From the NCBI RefSeq assembly GCF_027497195.1, contig NZ_CP114905.1, forward strand, positions 2,652,001-2,716,000: 64,000 bases of DNA. Direction: 5' to 3'. The first letter of the stretch is position 1; every line of letters starts with the position of its first letter. Positions 32,304-40,543 of the stretch are shown in pieces. Made by a program: the position numbers and the translations under genes. The stretch comes from Streptomyces sp. WMMC500. GTDB taxonomy: Bacteria > Actinomycetota > Actinomycetes > Streptomycetales > Streptomycetaceae. A model generated the notes under the pieces. The model was given only the letters and a program-made list of their open reading frames with translations, made no database searches and was not told the DNA's origin.

Positions 32304-32972
32304 TCAGACGCCCAACTCCTGGGCCAGCACCGCGGCCTGCACCCGGCTGCGCAGCTCCAGCTTGGCCAGCAGCCGGCTGACGTGCGTCTTCACCGTGGCC
32401 TCCGCCATGTCGAGCCGGGCCGCGACCTCCGCGTTGGACATGCCCTGTCCCAGGCAGGCCAGCACCTCCCGCTCGCGCCGCGTGAGCACGTCGAGGACCG
32501 CCGGGTCGGGCCCGTCGGGCGACGGGGCCCGCCGGCCGCCCGCGAACTCGGCGATCAGCCGCCGGGTCACCGCCGGGGCGATCAGCCCCTCGCCGCGCGC
32601 GACGGTGCGTACCGCCTCCACCAGGGCGGTCGCCTCGGTGTTCTTCAGCAGGAAGCCGGCGGCGCCGGCGCGCAGCGCGCCGAAGACGTAGGCGTCGAGG
32701 TCGAACGTCGTCAGCACCAGGACGTCCGCCAGTCGTTCCGCGGTGATGAGCCGGGTCGCCGCCACCCCGTCGAGCTTGGGCATCTGGACGTCCATCAGCA
32801 CCACGTCCGGGCGCAGTTCGCGGGCCAGCCGCACGGCCTCCTCGCCGTCGGCGGCCTCGCCGACGACGGCGAGGCCGGCCGCCGAGCGCAGGATGAGGAC
32901 GAGCCCGGCGCGTACGGCCTGCTGGTCCTCGGCGACGAGGATCCGGACGGGCGGGGCGGCGGCGTCAGCCAT
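32304..32972 (-). CDS. NarL/LuxR-type response regulator
   Basis: A 222-residue response regulator. The receiver domain starts PVRILVAEDQQAVRAGL; the phosphoacceptor Asp is in DVVLMDVQMPKLDG (about residue 59), with Thr in VLVLTTFD and Lys in GFLLKNTEA. The LuxR HTH follows near the C-terminus: LTRREREVLACLGQGMSNAE, VKTHVSRLLAKLELRSRVQ. The ATG at 32972 has GGAGAAG upstream. It overlaps its kinase gene by 8 bp. The pair lies beside the ABC exporters but is convergent with them, so control of those exporters is plausible, not shown. Confidence 0.93.
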   Translation of the reverse strand: MADAAAPPVRILVAEDQQAVRAGLVLILRSAAGLAVVGEAADGEEAVRLARELRPDVVLMDVQMPKLDGVAATRLITAERLADVLVLTTFDLDAYVFGALRAGAAGFLLKNTEATALVEAVRTVARGEGLIAPAVTRRLIAEFAGGRRAPSPDGPDPAVLDVLTRREREVLACLGQGMSNAEVAARLDMAEATVKTHVSRLLAKLELRSRVQAAVLAQELGV

Positions 32973-34305
32973 GGCTTCTCCGTTGCGGTGCGGTGGTGTT
33001 CTCGCCGGTGGGCAGCCCGGCCCGGACGGCCCAGCGCTTGCCGCCCCCGTCCCCGTGCTCCGCGCCGCCGTTCTGCGGTCCGTCATTCCGCGCGCCGCCG
33101 TTCTGCGCGCCGCCGTCCTCGGGGCCCGCGGAGAACGAGCCGCCCAGCAGGGCCACGCGCTCCTCCATCCCGATCAGCCCCGCGCCCGAGCCCGGCGCCC
33201 GCGGGACGGGCCCTTCGCCCGGCCGCCCGTCCCGCTGCCGCCCGTCGCCGAGCGGGCTGGTCACCGTCACCGTCAGCGGCTCGGGCCCGGCGAGCCGGAC
33301 CCGTACCTCGCCCGGTGCGGCGTGCTTGAGCGCGTTCGTCAGCGACTCCTGCACGATGCGGTACGCGGCCAGCTCCACCGGCGCGGGCAGCGCCGCGCCC
33401 GGCTCGCGCGCGTCGTCCAGCACGATGCCCAGGCCGCTGGCGGCGCCGTTGGTACGGGCCTGCTCCACCAGCGCGGCCAGCCCGTCCAGCGTCGGGGCCG
33501 CCGCCGGTTCGGCCGCCGTCCCGTCGGCGTCGTCGGCGGTGTCGCGCAGCAGGCCGATGAGCCGGCGCATCTCCGCGAGCCCCTGCACGCTGTTCTCGCG
33601 GATGACGGACAGCGCCTCCCGTGACGCCTTCCGGTCGTCGATCGTCTGGGCGGCGGTGGCGTGGATGGCGATGGCGGAGAGGTGGTTGGCCACCATGTCG
33701 TGCAGTTCGCGCGCCATCCGGGCGCGCTCGGCGCCGACGGCCTCGCGCCGGTCGAGCTCCGCGAGCAGCGCCGTCTGCTCCGCCCGCAGCCGGGCGGCGT
33801 CGGCGGCCTGGCGGTGGGTGCGGACGGCGACGCCGGTGGTGGCGGGGGCGAGGGTGAGGAGGCCCACGGCGACGCCGAGGAGGATCACGACCCGGTCCTG
33901 GAAGACGGCCAGCACGACGAGGGTCGAGGCCACGGTCAGCCCCGCGGCGGCCCGCGGGATCCAGCGGGCGGCGGTCGCGGTGCCGTAGACCACCGCCGCG
34001 TACACCAGGTCCGTGAACATCAGGATCGTGGCCAGCGTGCCCCAGGTGAACTGGTCGGCGACGACGGCGAGCGTGGCGATGCCCAGCGCGGTCATCGGCC
34101 GGCTCCGGCGCAGCAGCTCCGCGCCGCACATGACCGCGAGCGGGATCAGCGTCAGCCGCGAGTCGTCGAACGGCCGCCCGCCCTGGGTGTGCAGGCCGAG
34201 CGCCCACAGCGCCACCCCGCCGAGCAGGCCGACGACCGCGAGGAGCACGTCGTCGCGGTGCGGCCGGAGCGGGGGACGCGGGCTGGTCACTCCTCCATCA
34301 AACAC
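32965..34305 (-). CDS. two-component sensor histidine kinase (HisKA_3)
   Basis: A 446-residue membrane kinase, partner of the response regulator. It has about five N-terminal helices (VLLAVVGLLGGVALWALGL, LTLIPLAVMCGAELL, ALGIATLAVVADQFT, AATGxx-like TVASTLVVLAVFQDRV and ILLGVAVGLLTLAPATTG), a HisKA_3 dimerisation domain with the phosphorylated His in MARELHDMVANHLS, and an ATPase domain with NALKHAAPG and GAGLIGMEERVALLGG. The C-terminal ~35 residues carry an NGG-rich insert. A GTG at 34305 or an in-frame GTG at 34290 can be the start; neither has a well-placed Shine-Dalgarno. The stimulus is unknown; the short extracellular loops suggest sensing within the membrane. Confidence 0.92.
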   Translation of the reverse strand: MFDGGVTSPRPPLRPHRDDVLLAVVGLLGGVALWALGLHTQGGRPFDDSRLTLIPLAVMCGAELLRRSRPMTALGIATLAVVADQFTWGTLATILMFTDLVYAAVVYGTATAARWIPRAAAGLTVASTLVVLAVFQDRVVILLGVAVGLLTLAPATTGVAVRTHRQAADAARLRAEQTALLAELDRREAVGAERARMARELHDMVANHLSAIAIHATAAQTIDDRKASREALSVIRENSVQGLAEMRRLIGLLRDTADDADGTAAEPAAAPTLDGLAALVEQARTNGAASGLGIVLDDAREPGAALPAPVELAAYRIVQESLTNALKHAAPGEVRVRLAGPEPLTVTVTSPLGDGRQRDGRPGEGPVPRAPGSGAGLIGMEERVALLGGSFSAGPEDGGAQNGGARNDGPQNGGAEHGDGGGKRWAVRAGLPTGENTTAPQRRSHG

Positions 34306-34456
34306 GGCCGCGACACCGGGGGCCTCCGTATCCCGGGCCGCATTCCCGGGCGCGCGCTACATCGAAGGATGCAGCCCGGGATCGTCGCGTACGACGACGT
34401 GCCCGCGTGCCGCGGGCGGGAGCCTGGAGGGGAGGCCGGGGAAGGGAGAGCACACC

Positions 34457-35092
34457 GTGATCGTCACGCTCATCATCGTCTGCGAGGTCGCCTTCTGGGT
34501 GCTGCTCGCCGCAGGGCTCTCGCTGCGCTATCTGGCGAGGAAGCCGCGGCTGGGCGCCGCGGTGCTGCTGTGCGAGCCCGCGCTGGAGGTGGTGCTGCTG
34601 ATCGTCACGGCGATCGACCTCAAGAACGGCGCGGAGCCGGACTGGAAGCACGGCCTGGCCGCCGTCTACATCGGCTTCTCGATCGCGCTCGGCCCGGCGA
34701 CGATCCGCTGGGTCGACGCCCGCTTCGCGCACCGCTTCGCCGGCGGGCCGCCGCCGGTGAAGCCGCCGAAGTACGGGAGGGCGCGGGCCCTGCACGAGTG
34801 GAAGACCGCGGCGCGCTGGATCCTGGCGAGCGGCATCGCGATCGCCCTGCTGCAGGGAGCCGTGTGGTACGTCGGCGACGACGGCGACATCGAGTCGCTG
34901 CGGGCCTGGCAGACGCGGATGCTGTTCGTCATCGGCATCAACGTGGTCATCGCCGGCAGCTACACGCTCTTCCCCAAGCAGCGGCCGGCCGGCGCGGAGC
35001 CGGCCGGGGACGGCGACCGCTCAGCGTTCGCCGCCCGGTACCCACAGCACGTCGCCGACCGCCTTGTTGGCCGTGCGCGCAAGGATGAATAG
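34457..35092 (+). CDS. conserved membrane protein of unknown function
   Basis: A 211-residue protein with about five membrane helices: VTLIIVCEVAFWVLLAAGLS, VLLCEPALEVVLLIVTAID, GLAAVYIGFSIALGPATIRW, WILASGIAIALLQGAVWYV and MLFVIGINVVIAGSYTLF. Loops carry a conserved-looking DLKNGAEPDWKHG and RALHEWKTAARW. The GTG at 34457 has AAGGGAGAG upstream. Its last 72 bp overlap, in the opposite direction, the 3' end of the adenosyltransferase gene, which makes its hydrophilic tail (FAARYPQHVADRL onward) antisense to a conserved region. The tail may thus have been acquired by loss of an earlier stop. No function can be assigned. Confidence 0.82.
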   Translation: MIVTLIIVCEVAFWVLLAAGLSLRYLARKPRLGAAVLLCEPALEVVLLIVTAIDLKNGAEPDWKHGLAAVYIGFSIALGPATIRWVDARFAHRFAGGPPPVKPPKYGRARALHEWKTAARWILASGIAIALLQGAVWYVGDDGDIESLRAWQTRMLFVIGINVVIAGSYTLFPKQRPAGAEPAGDGDRSAFAARYPQHVADRLVGRARKDE

Positions 35093-35593
35093 CAGGTCCG
35101 ACAGCCTGTTGAGGTACGTGGCCGTCAGCGGGTTCATGGTCTCGCCGTGCACCTCCAGCGCGGCCCACGTCGACCGCTCGGCGCGCCGCACCACCGTGCA
35201 CGCCTGGTGCAGCAGCGCCGCGCCGGTCGTGCCGCCCGGAAGGATGAAGCTGCGCAGCTTCTCCAACTCGGCGAGGAAGCGGTCGCAGTCGGCCTCCAGC
35301 CGGTCGACGTACTCCTGCTCGACGCGCAGCGGCGGGAACTCCGGGTCCGGCCGCACGGGCGTGGAGAGGTCGGCGCCGACGTCGAAGAGGTCGTTCTGCA
35401 CCCGGGTGAGGACGCGGCTGACGTCCTCGGACAGGCCGCCGAGGGCGAGGGCGGTCCCGATGACGGCGTTCGCCTCGTTGGCGTCGGCGTAGGCGGAGAT
35501 CCGCAGGTCGGTCTTGGGCACCCGGCTCATGTCGCCGAGGGCGGTGGTGCCCTTGTCGCCGGTGCGGGTGTAGATCCGCGTCAGGTTGACCAT
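35021..35593 (-). CDS. cob(I)alamin adenosyltransferase (PduO type)
   Basis: A 190-residue ATP:corrinoid adenosyltransferase that makes adenosylcobalamin, the cofactor for the mutases in this region. The PduO motifs are clear: IYTRTGDKGTTALGDMSR near the N-terminus (ATP binding), SAYADANEANAVIG, FILPGGTTGAALLHQACTVV with RRAER, and NRLSDLLFILAR (Arg and Asp of the active site) near the C-terminus. The ATG at 35593 begins the conserved MVNLTRIYTRTGDKG; an upstream in-frame start would add 20 residues without support. Its 3' end overlaps the convergent membrane-protein gene by 72 bp. Clustering with icmA, meaB and mce in the wider window fits its role. Confidence 0.95.
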   Translation of the reverse strand: MVNLTRIYTRTGDKGTTALGDMSRVPKTDLRISAYADANEANAVIGTALALGGLSEDVSRVLTRVQNDLFDVGADLSTPVRPDPEFPPLRVEQEYVDRLEADCDRFLAELEKLRSFILPGGTTGAALLHQACTVVRRAERSTWAALEVHGETMNPLTATYLNRLSDLLFILARTANKAVGDVLWVPGGER

Positions 35594-35891
35594 ACGGACA
35601 GCGTATGCCCGCACCGCCCCGGCGTCGCGGGACACGCGTGTGCCCGGCGTCACCGTCCCGCGGCGGACGCGGCGGTGTCCCGCGCGACGCGCCGGGCCTT
35701 CCGGGCGAGATGACGGACCTGTTGGGCCAAAAGGTGCTCAACTACGCGCGCCGGCCCGGCCAGTGGGCCCCGGGGGTGTGATGTCCGTCATCTGAGACGT
35801 GACGCGCATCTCTTAGCCCTCCGCGGGCGGGCCGGGAGCGCTAGTGTCCGCTTCGGAGCACGTGAACGAGCCGCATAGCGAGGGAACCACC

Positions 35892-36746
35892 GTGGAATCC
35901 GCCGGAAAGCTCGCCGTCGTCGGAGCCGGACTCATGGGGTCCGGTATCGCCCAGGTCGCCGCCGGAGCCGGCTGGGACGTCGTGCTGCGCGACCTCACCG
36001 ACGAGGCGCTGACGCGCGGGACGGACGGCATCAAGGGCTCGTACGAGAAGTTCGTGGCCAAGGGCAGGCTGGACGCGGCCACCGCCGAGCAGGCGATCGC
36101 CCGGATCACCACCACCACCGACCTCGATGCCGCCGCCGACGCGGACATCGTCGTCGAGGCGGTCTTCGAACGGCTCGACGTCAAGCAGGACATCTTCCGC
36201 ACGCTCGACGGCCTGGTCCGCGACGACGCCGTGCTCGCCTCCAACACCTCCGCGATCCCGCTCACCAAGATCGCGGCGGTCACCGCCCGCCCCGAGCGCG
36301 TCGTCGGCACGCACTTCTTCTCGCCGGTGCCCATGATGGGCCTCTGCGAGCTGGTACGGGGCCTGAAGACGAGCGACGACACCCTTGCCCGGGCCCGGGC
36401 CTTCGCCGAATCCACCGGCAAGACCTGCATCGTCGCCAACCGCGACGTGGCCGGCTTCGTGACGACGCGGCTGATCACCGCGCTCGTCGTCGAGGCCGTC
36501 AAGCTGTACGAGTCGGGTGTCGCCACCGCCGAGGACATCGACGTCGCCTGCCGGCTCGGCTTCGGCCACGCCATGGGGCCGCTGGCCACCGCCGACCTGA
36601 CCGGCGTCGACATCCTGCTGCACGCCGCCGAGAACATCTACACCGAGACCCAGGACGAGAAGTTCGCGCCGCCGGAGCTGATGCGCCGCATGGTCGACGC
36701 GGGCGACATCGGCCGCAAGAGCGGCCGCGGCTTCTACGAGCACTGA
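35892..36746 (+). CDS. 3-hydroxybutyryl-CoA dehydrogenase
   Basis: A 284-residue NAD(P)-dependent dehydrogenase converting acetoacetyl-CoA and 3-hydroxybutyryl-CoA. The Rossmann loop is VVGAGLMGSGIAQVAA, and the catalytic set is readable: NTSAIPLTKI (Ser/Asn), GTHFFSPVPMMGLCELV (catalytic His) and CIVANRDVAGFVTTRL (Asn). The C-terminal helical domain ends RKSGRGFYEH, typical of the family. The GTG at 35892 (VESAGKLAVVG) has GCGAGGGA upstream. A GTG at 35844 lies inside a TAGTGT -10 box (35842-35847) and is less likely. With the thiolase (21,650) it makes C4 acyl-CoA units. Two inverted 11-bp repeats lie upstream. Confidence 0.95.
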   Translation: MESAGKLAVVGAGLMGSGIAQVAAGAGWDVVLRDLTDEALTRGTDGIKGSYEKFVAKGRLDAATAEQAIARITTTTDLDAAADADIVVEAVFERLDVKQDIFRTLDGLVRDDAVLASNTSAIPLTKIAAVTARPERVVGTHFFSPVPMMGLCELVRGLKTSDDTLARARAFAESTGKTCIVANRDVAGFVTTRLITALVVEAVKLYESGVATAEDIDVACRLGFGHAMGPLATADLTGVDILLHAAENIYTETQDEKFAPPELMRRMVDAGDIGRKSGRGFYEH

Positions 36747-36935
36747 CCCCGGGCCGCCGTTCGCCCCGGCCGCCGGTCGGCCGCGGGCGGGTGCGGCGTC
36801 CCCCGAAGGGGTGAAATCGGTACGGACAAGCCGTACAGAGGGCAACCCGGCACCGTCCGGAACAGTCAGTTCACCAGAGGAACCGGTACGGACTCGGGAC
36901 CACGGACAACGAGAACCCGCAGACGGGGAGCGCAC

Positions 36936-37346
36936 ATGTTTGAGGCGGAGGGCCGCGAGAGCGCCCCGCCCTACCACCCGGCCCGCCATCACGCGGGCCC
37001 CGCGCGCCGGACTGCCCGCCGCCGGGTGCCGGACGGCGCGGGCCCGGACGCGCCCGCGTACATCAAAGGGGACCACGCCGAGTTGACCGTCGGGGGCCGC
37101 CTCGACGTGCGCAGCGCGGCCGACGCCCGGGTCGCCCTGCACCGGGCGGTCGACGAGGGCCGCGGCGACCTGATCCTCGACCTCACCGGGCTGGACTCCT
37201 GGGACGCCACCGGGCTCGGTGTCATCATGGGAGCACACCGCAGGGCGGGACGGGCCGATCGCCGGCTCGTGCTGCGCGGGGTGCCGCCGCAGATGCAGCG
37301 GCTGCTGGTGGCCACCAGGCTCCACCGCATCCTCACGATTCAGTGA
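36936..37346 (+). CDS. STAS-domain protein (anti-sigma factor antagonist-like)
   Basis: A 136-residue protein. The first ~45 residues are basic and Pro/Arg/His-rich. The STAS domain runs from about 46: DHAELTVGGRLDVRSAADAR, LILDLTGLDSWDATGLGVIM, AGRADRRLVLRGVPPQMQRL, ending HRILTIQ. In SpoIIAA-type antagonists the phosphorylated residue is Ser in D-S-S/T-G-L-G; here the motif reads DATGLGV, so Thr would be the acceptor. The ATG at 36936 has GGGGAGC upstream. Its usual partner, a serine/threonine anti-sigma kinase, is not in the window. The stop lies in the first unit of a 17-bp tandem duplication. Confidence 0.88.
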   Translation: MFEAEGRESAPPYHPARHHAGPARRTARRRVPDGAGPDAPAYIKGDHAELTVGGRLDVRSAADARVALHRAVDEGRGDLILDLTGLDSWDATGLGVIMGAHRRAGRADRRLVLRGVPPQMQRLLVATRLHRILTIQ

Positions 37347-37367
37347 ACGACACGATTCAGTGAACAA
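37334..37367. repeat. 17-bp tandem duplication at STAS stop codon
   Basis: CACGATTCAGTGAACGA (37334-37350) is repeated as CACGATTCAGTGAACAA (37351-37367), 16 of 17 identical. The first copy contains the STAS TGA stop; the second copies the last codons outside the gene. Confidence 0.8.
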
Positions 37368-37472
37368 ACGGGTTCGTCGGGACGTCCCCCCTCGGAGATC
37401 ACCCGGCGGAGGTCATAGGGTTTCCGGGCCGGGGAGCGGCACGGCGTAGGACAGCGGGCAGGGGGCTTCGCG

Positions 37473-40322
37473 ATGGACCCGAACACGGGCCATGGACACG
37501 ACGACACACCCGAGGGCATATCTCCGCCCCCGGGTGCGTACCCCGGCGAGCCTGCCGGCACGCACCCCGACCCCGGGGACCCGGGGGCCGCGTACCCGGA
37601 GCACGACAGGCCCGGGGGCGGGTACGGCGACGGGGGTGCGGGGGCGTCGCCCGGCGACGAGCCGGTGCGCCCGTACGCGGCCCAGGAGGGCGCCGGCGCG
37701 TTCCCGGGGGACGAGGACCCGTACGGGACCGGCGCGTTCCCCGGTGAGGAGCCCGTACGCCCGTACGCCGACGAGGCCCTGCGCCCGTACGGCGACGGCG
37801 ACGCCGGCCCCGAGGAGACCGCCGAGTCGGCCCCCGGCGCCTTCCCCGGGCCGCTCCCGGGCGCCGGTGCCGGCGCGGGCACCGGCGGCAAGGGCGGCGG
37901 GCGCGGCCTGGCCCCCGCCGGCGGTGCGCGGCCCGGCCCGGCGCGCACGGCCCGCGTCATCGCCGGCGAGTACCGGCTCACCGTCAACCCCGTCGACGGC
38001 ACCCACGCCGAGCTGTGCCCGCCCGCGGAACGCCCCGGCCCGCCGCGCCGGATGACCGCCGAGGAGCGCGCCGAGCACCGGAGGCCGCCCTCGCCGCCGC
38101 CCGGGCCCGCGGCCCCGCAACTGCCGCTGCTGGAGCGCGACGAGATCCGCGAGCGGCTGGTGCGCCTGCTCTCCCGCGGCCGTTCCGTCCGCCTGACCGG
38201 CCCCTCCGGCTCCGGCCGCACCGCCCTGCTGGAGGCCGTCGCCGCCGACTGCGCCGAGCTGGCCCCGGACGGCGTCATCCGGCTGAACGGCCGGTCCCGC
38301 ACCCCCACCGACCTGCGGTACGACCTGTGCGCCGCCGTCTACGAGCTGACCGGCCGGCGCCCGGACCCCGGGCAACTGGCCGAGCTGCTGCCGCAGATCG
38401 GCGCGGTCGTGGTGCTCGACGACGCCGAGTTCGGCGGCGGCGCGCTCGAAGAGCTGCTGGACGAGACCCCCGAGTGCGCGTACCTGATCGCCGTCACCCC
38501 CGACGTGGCCGGGCCGACGCCCGCTTCGTACCTCGAAGAGGTCTCCCTGCCCGGCCTCGGCCGCGCCGCCTGCATGCAACTCCTGGAGCGGGCCGCGCGG
38601 CTGCCGCTCGGCGACGAGGAACGCACCTGGGCGGCGGACCTGTGGTTCGAGTCGGAGGGGCTGCCGCTGCGGTTCGTCCAGGCCGGCGCGCTGCTGCGGC
38701 TCGCCGAGCCCGGCTCGGGGGCGCCGCTGCCGACGCTGGCCGAGAGCGCCGCGCCGGCCGCGCTGCTGGCGTCCCAACTCAGCGAGGCGGCCCGTACCGC
38801 GCTGCGCTTCGCCGTGGCGCTCGGCGGCGTCTTCCCGCACCACGCGCAGTTGCCCGCGCTCGCCGGCGAGGCGCTGGCCGACACCGCGCTCGCCGAACTC
38901 GCCGGCTGCGGGCTGGTCTCCGGCGGCCTCGGCCGCTACCGGCTGGCCGCCGGCGTCTCCGCCCAGTTGCGGGCAGCCGGCTACGACCTGCCGGCCGACG
39001 GCGGCCAGGACCCGGCGCTCACCGCCGCGCAGCACTACGCCTGGTGGTCGGCGCACCGTTCGGTGACCCCGGAGACCGTCGCGGACGACGCGGACGCCAT
39101 CCTCGCCGCGCTCGGCGGCCTCGTCACCGACCCGGAGGGCGCCACCGCCAGCACCGCGGTGCTGCTCGCGCGCGCCGCCGCGCCCGCGTTCGCCGCGGCG
39201 CTGCGGTGGAGCGCGTGGGAGCGCGCGCTGCGGTACGGGCAGGAGGCGGCCCGGAAGTCGGGCGAGGTCGCGGCCGAGGCGTACTTCCACCACGAGCTGG
39301 GCGTGCTGGCGCTGTGCACGGGCAACACGGCCCGGGCGCGCGCCGAGTTGGAGGCCGCGCTCGCGCTGCGCGGGGCGATCACCGACCGCGGCGGCGAGAT
39401 CGCCAGCCGGCGCGCGCTCGCGCTGGTCACCCACGGCCGCGGCAGCGAGGCGGTGACGACGGCCCTGCCGGCCGTGCCGGCCGGCGGCGCTCCGGGCGTA
39501 CCGGAGGCGGCCGCGGTCTTCGACGAGCCGGGCGAGGGCCCGGAGCGGCCCACCGTGCTCATCACCCCGCCGTCGCGCGGCGCGGAGACGACCGTGACGC
39601 CCACGGTCCGCGGGCCCGGCGCCGAGGCGGCGTCGGCGTCCAAGCGCAACCTGATCGCCGCGGGCGCCGGGGCGCTGCTCGTCGCGGTGCTCGGCACGGT
39701 GGTCACGCTGGGCATGGCCGGCGGCGACGACCCGCCCGACCGGGTCGAGGTCGAGCGGTCGGCCGCGGCGGACGACGACGCGCTGCCCACCGAGGAGCCG
39801 TCGTCCAACAGCCCGTCGTCGGAGTCGGCCTCGCCCTCGGCGGAGTCCTCGTCTCCGGAGCCCTCGTCGCCGTTGACGGACGCCGCAGAGGAGACGAGCA
39901 GCGCACCGCCGCAGAGCCCGTCGAGCAGTTCCCCGGGCACGCCCTCGGACAGCGGCTCGTCGTCGGACGGGGGGTCGTCGGACGGCGACCCGTCGAACGG
40001 CGGCGGCACGGACAACGGCGGCGGCAACAACGGCGGAACCACGGACAACGGGGGCACGACCGACAACGGCGGCACCACCGACAACGGCGGCACCACCGAC
40101 GACGGCGGCACGACGGACGACGGCGGCACGACGACCGACGACGGCGGCACCACCGACAACGGCGGCACCACGGACGACGGCGGCACCACCGACAACGGCG
40201 GCACCACCGACGACGGCGGCACGACGGACGGCGGCACGACACCGCAGGGCGGCACGACGACGGGCACCGAGTCGGCAGCCTCCGGCGAGGCCGACGGCTC
40301 CCCGTCCGTCGAGGCGCCCTGA
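37473..40322 (+). CDS. membrane-anchored predicted ATPase with extracellular GGTTD repeat
   Basis: A 949-residue multidomain protein, not an established family by eye. Residues 1-150 are disordered and rich in Pro, Gly, Asp and Tyr (PVRPYA repeats). A segment at 160-185 (ARVIAGEYRLTVNPVDGTHA) precedes an AAA/STAND-like ATPase: Walker A LTGPSGSGRTALL (about 240), Walker B GAVVVLDDAEF (about 310). A helical region follows to about 680, with repeats such as YFHHELGVLALCTGNTARAR resembling TPR. One membrane helix lies at about 728-750 (NLIAAGAGALLVAVLGTVVT). The outside part (750-949) is Ser/Pro-rich, then GGTTDN/D repeats. It follows the STAS gene in the same direction. RBS GCAGGGGG precedes the ATG. 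Signal transduction across the membrane is a guess. Confidence 0.85.
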   Translation: MDPNTGHGHDDTPEGISPPPGAYPGEPAGTHPDPGDPGAAYPEHDRPGGGYGDGGAGASPGDEPVRPYAAQEGAGAFPGDEDPYGTGAFPGEEPVRPYADEALRPYGDGDAGPEETAESAPGAFPGPLPGAGAGAGTGGKGGGRGLAPAGGARPGPARTARVIAGEYRLTVNPVDGTHAELCPPAERPGPPRRMTAEERAEHRRPPSPPPGPAAPQLPLLERDEIRERLVRLLSRGRSVRLTGPSGSGRTALLEAVAADCAELAPDGVIRLNGRSRTPTDLRYDLCAAVYELTGRRPDPGQLAELLPQIGAVVVLDDAEFGGGALEELLDETPECAYLIAVTPDVAGPTPASYLEEVSLPGLGRAACMQLLERAARLPLGDEERTWAADLWFESEGLPLRFVQAGALLRLAEPGSGAPLPTLAESAAPAALLASQLSEAARTALRFAVALGGVFPHHAQLPALAGEALADTALAELAGCGLVSGGLGRYRLAAGVSAQLRAAGYDLPADGGQDPALTAAQHYAWWSAHRSVTPETVADDADAILAALGGLVTDPEGATASTAVLLARAAAPAFAAALRWSAWERALRYGQEAARKSGEVAAEAYFHHELGVLALCTGNTARARAELEAALALRGAITDRGGEIASRRALALVTHGRGSEAVTTALPAVPAGGAPGVPEAAAVFDEPGEGPERPTVLITPPSRGAETTVTPTVRGPGAEAASASKRNLIAAGAGALLVAVLGTVVTLGMAGGDDPPDRVEVERSAAADDDALPTEEPSSNSPSSESASPSAESSSPEPSSPLTDAAEETSSAPPQSPSSSSPGTPSDSGSSSDGGSSDGDPSNGGGTDNGGGNNGGTTDNGGTTDNGGTTDNGGTTDDGGTTDDGGTTTDDGGTTDNGGTTDDGGTTDNGGTTDDGGTTDGGTTPQGGTTTGTESAASGEADGSPSVEAP
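40032..40247 (+). repeat. 18-bp minisatellite coding GGTTD[N/D]
   Basis: About twelve consecutive in-frame copies of an 18-bp unit encoding Gly-Gly-Thr-Thr-Asp-Asn or -Asp, with one 21-bp and one 15-bp variant, within the extracellular tail of the 37,473 protein. The copies vary mainly at synonymous Thr codons and the Asn/Asp position, as expected from repeat expansion under coding constraint. Confidence 0.9.
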
Positions 40323-40543
40323 GCGGCAGACGGCACCGGCTCGCGACACGCAGCGGTACGTCAGCCGGGGCGCGGGCGCAGGGCGTGACCGGGGCCGCAG
40401 CCGCCGCGTTCCGGCCTCCGCGGTGGGCCCGGCGCAACTGACGCGGGCCGTCAGAGCGTCCATGGAGACGGCGGGCTCACCACGGCCGACACCACGTGAG
40501 GGGCGCCGACCGGACGGCGTGGAGCGAAGGAGGCGTGCCTGAC

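Noticed and set aside
35710..35781. 23-codon ORF upstream of 3-hydroxybutyryl-CoA dehydrogenase
   Set aside because: High GC3 but very short, weak ribosome-binding site, and inside the region bounded by inverted arms; no homologue recognised.
37413..40463. 1,016-codon minus-strand frame across the large ATPase gene
   Set aside because: Antisense of a gene with clear Walker motifs; its sequence is Arg/Val/Gly-rich and follows the repeat.
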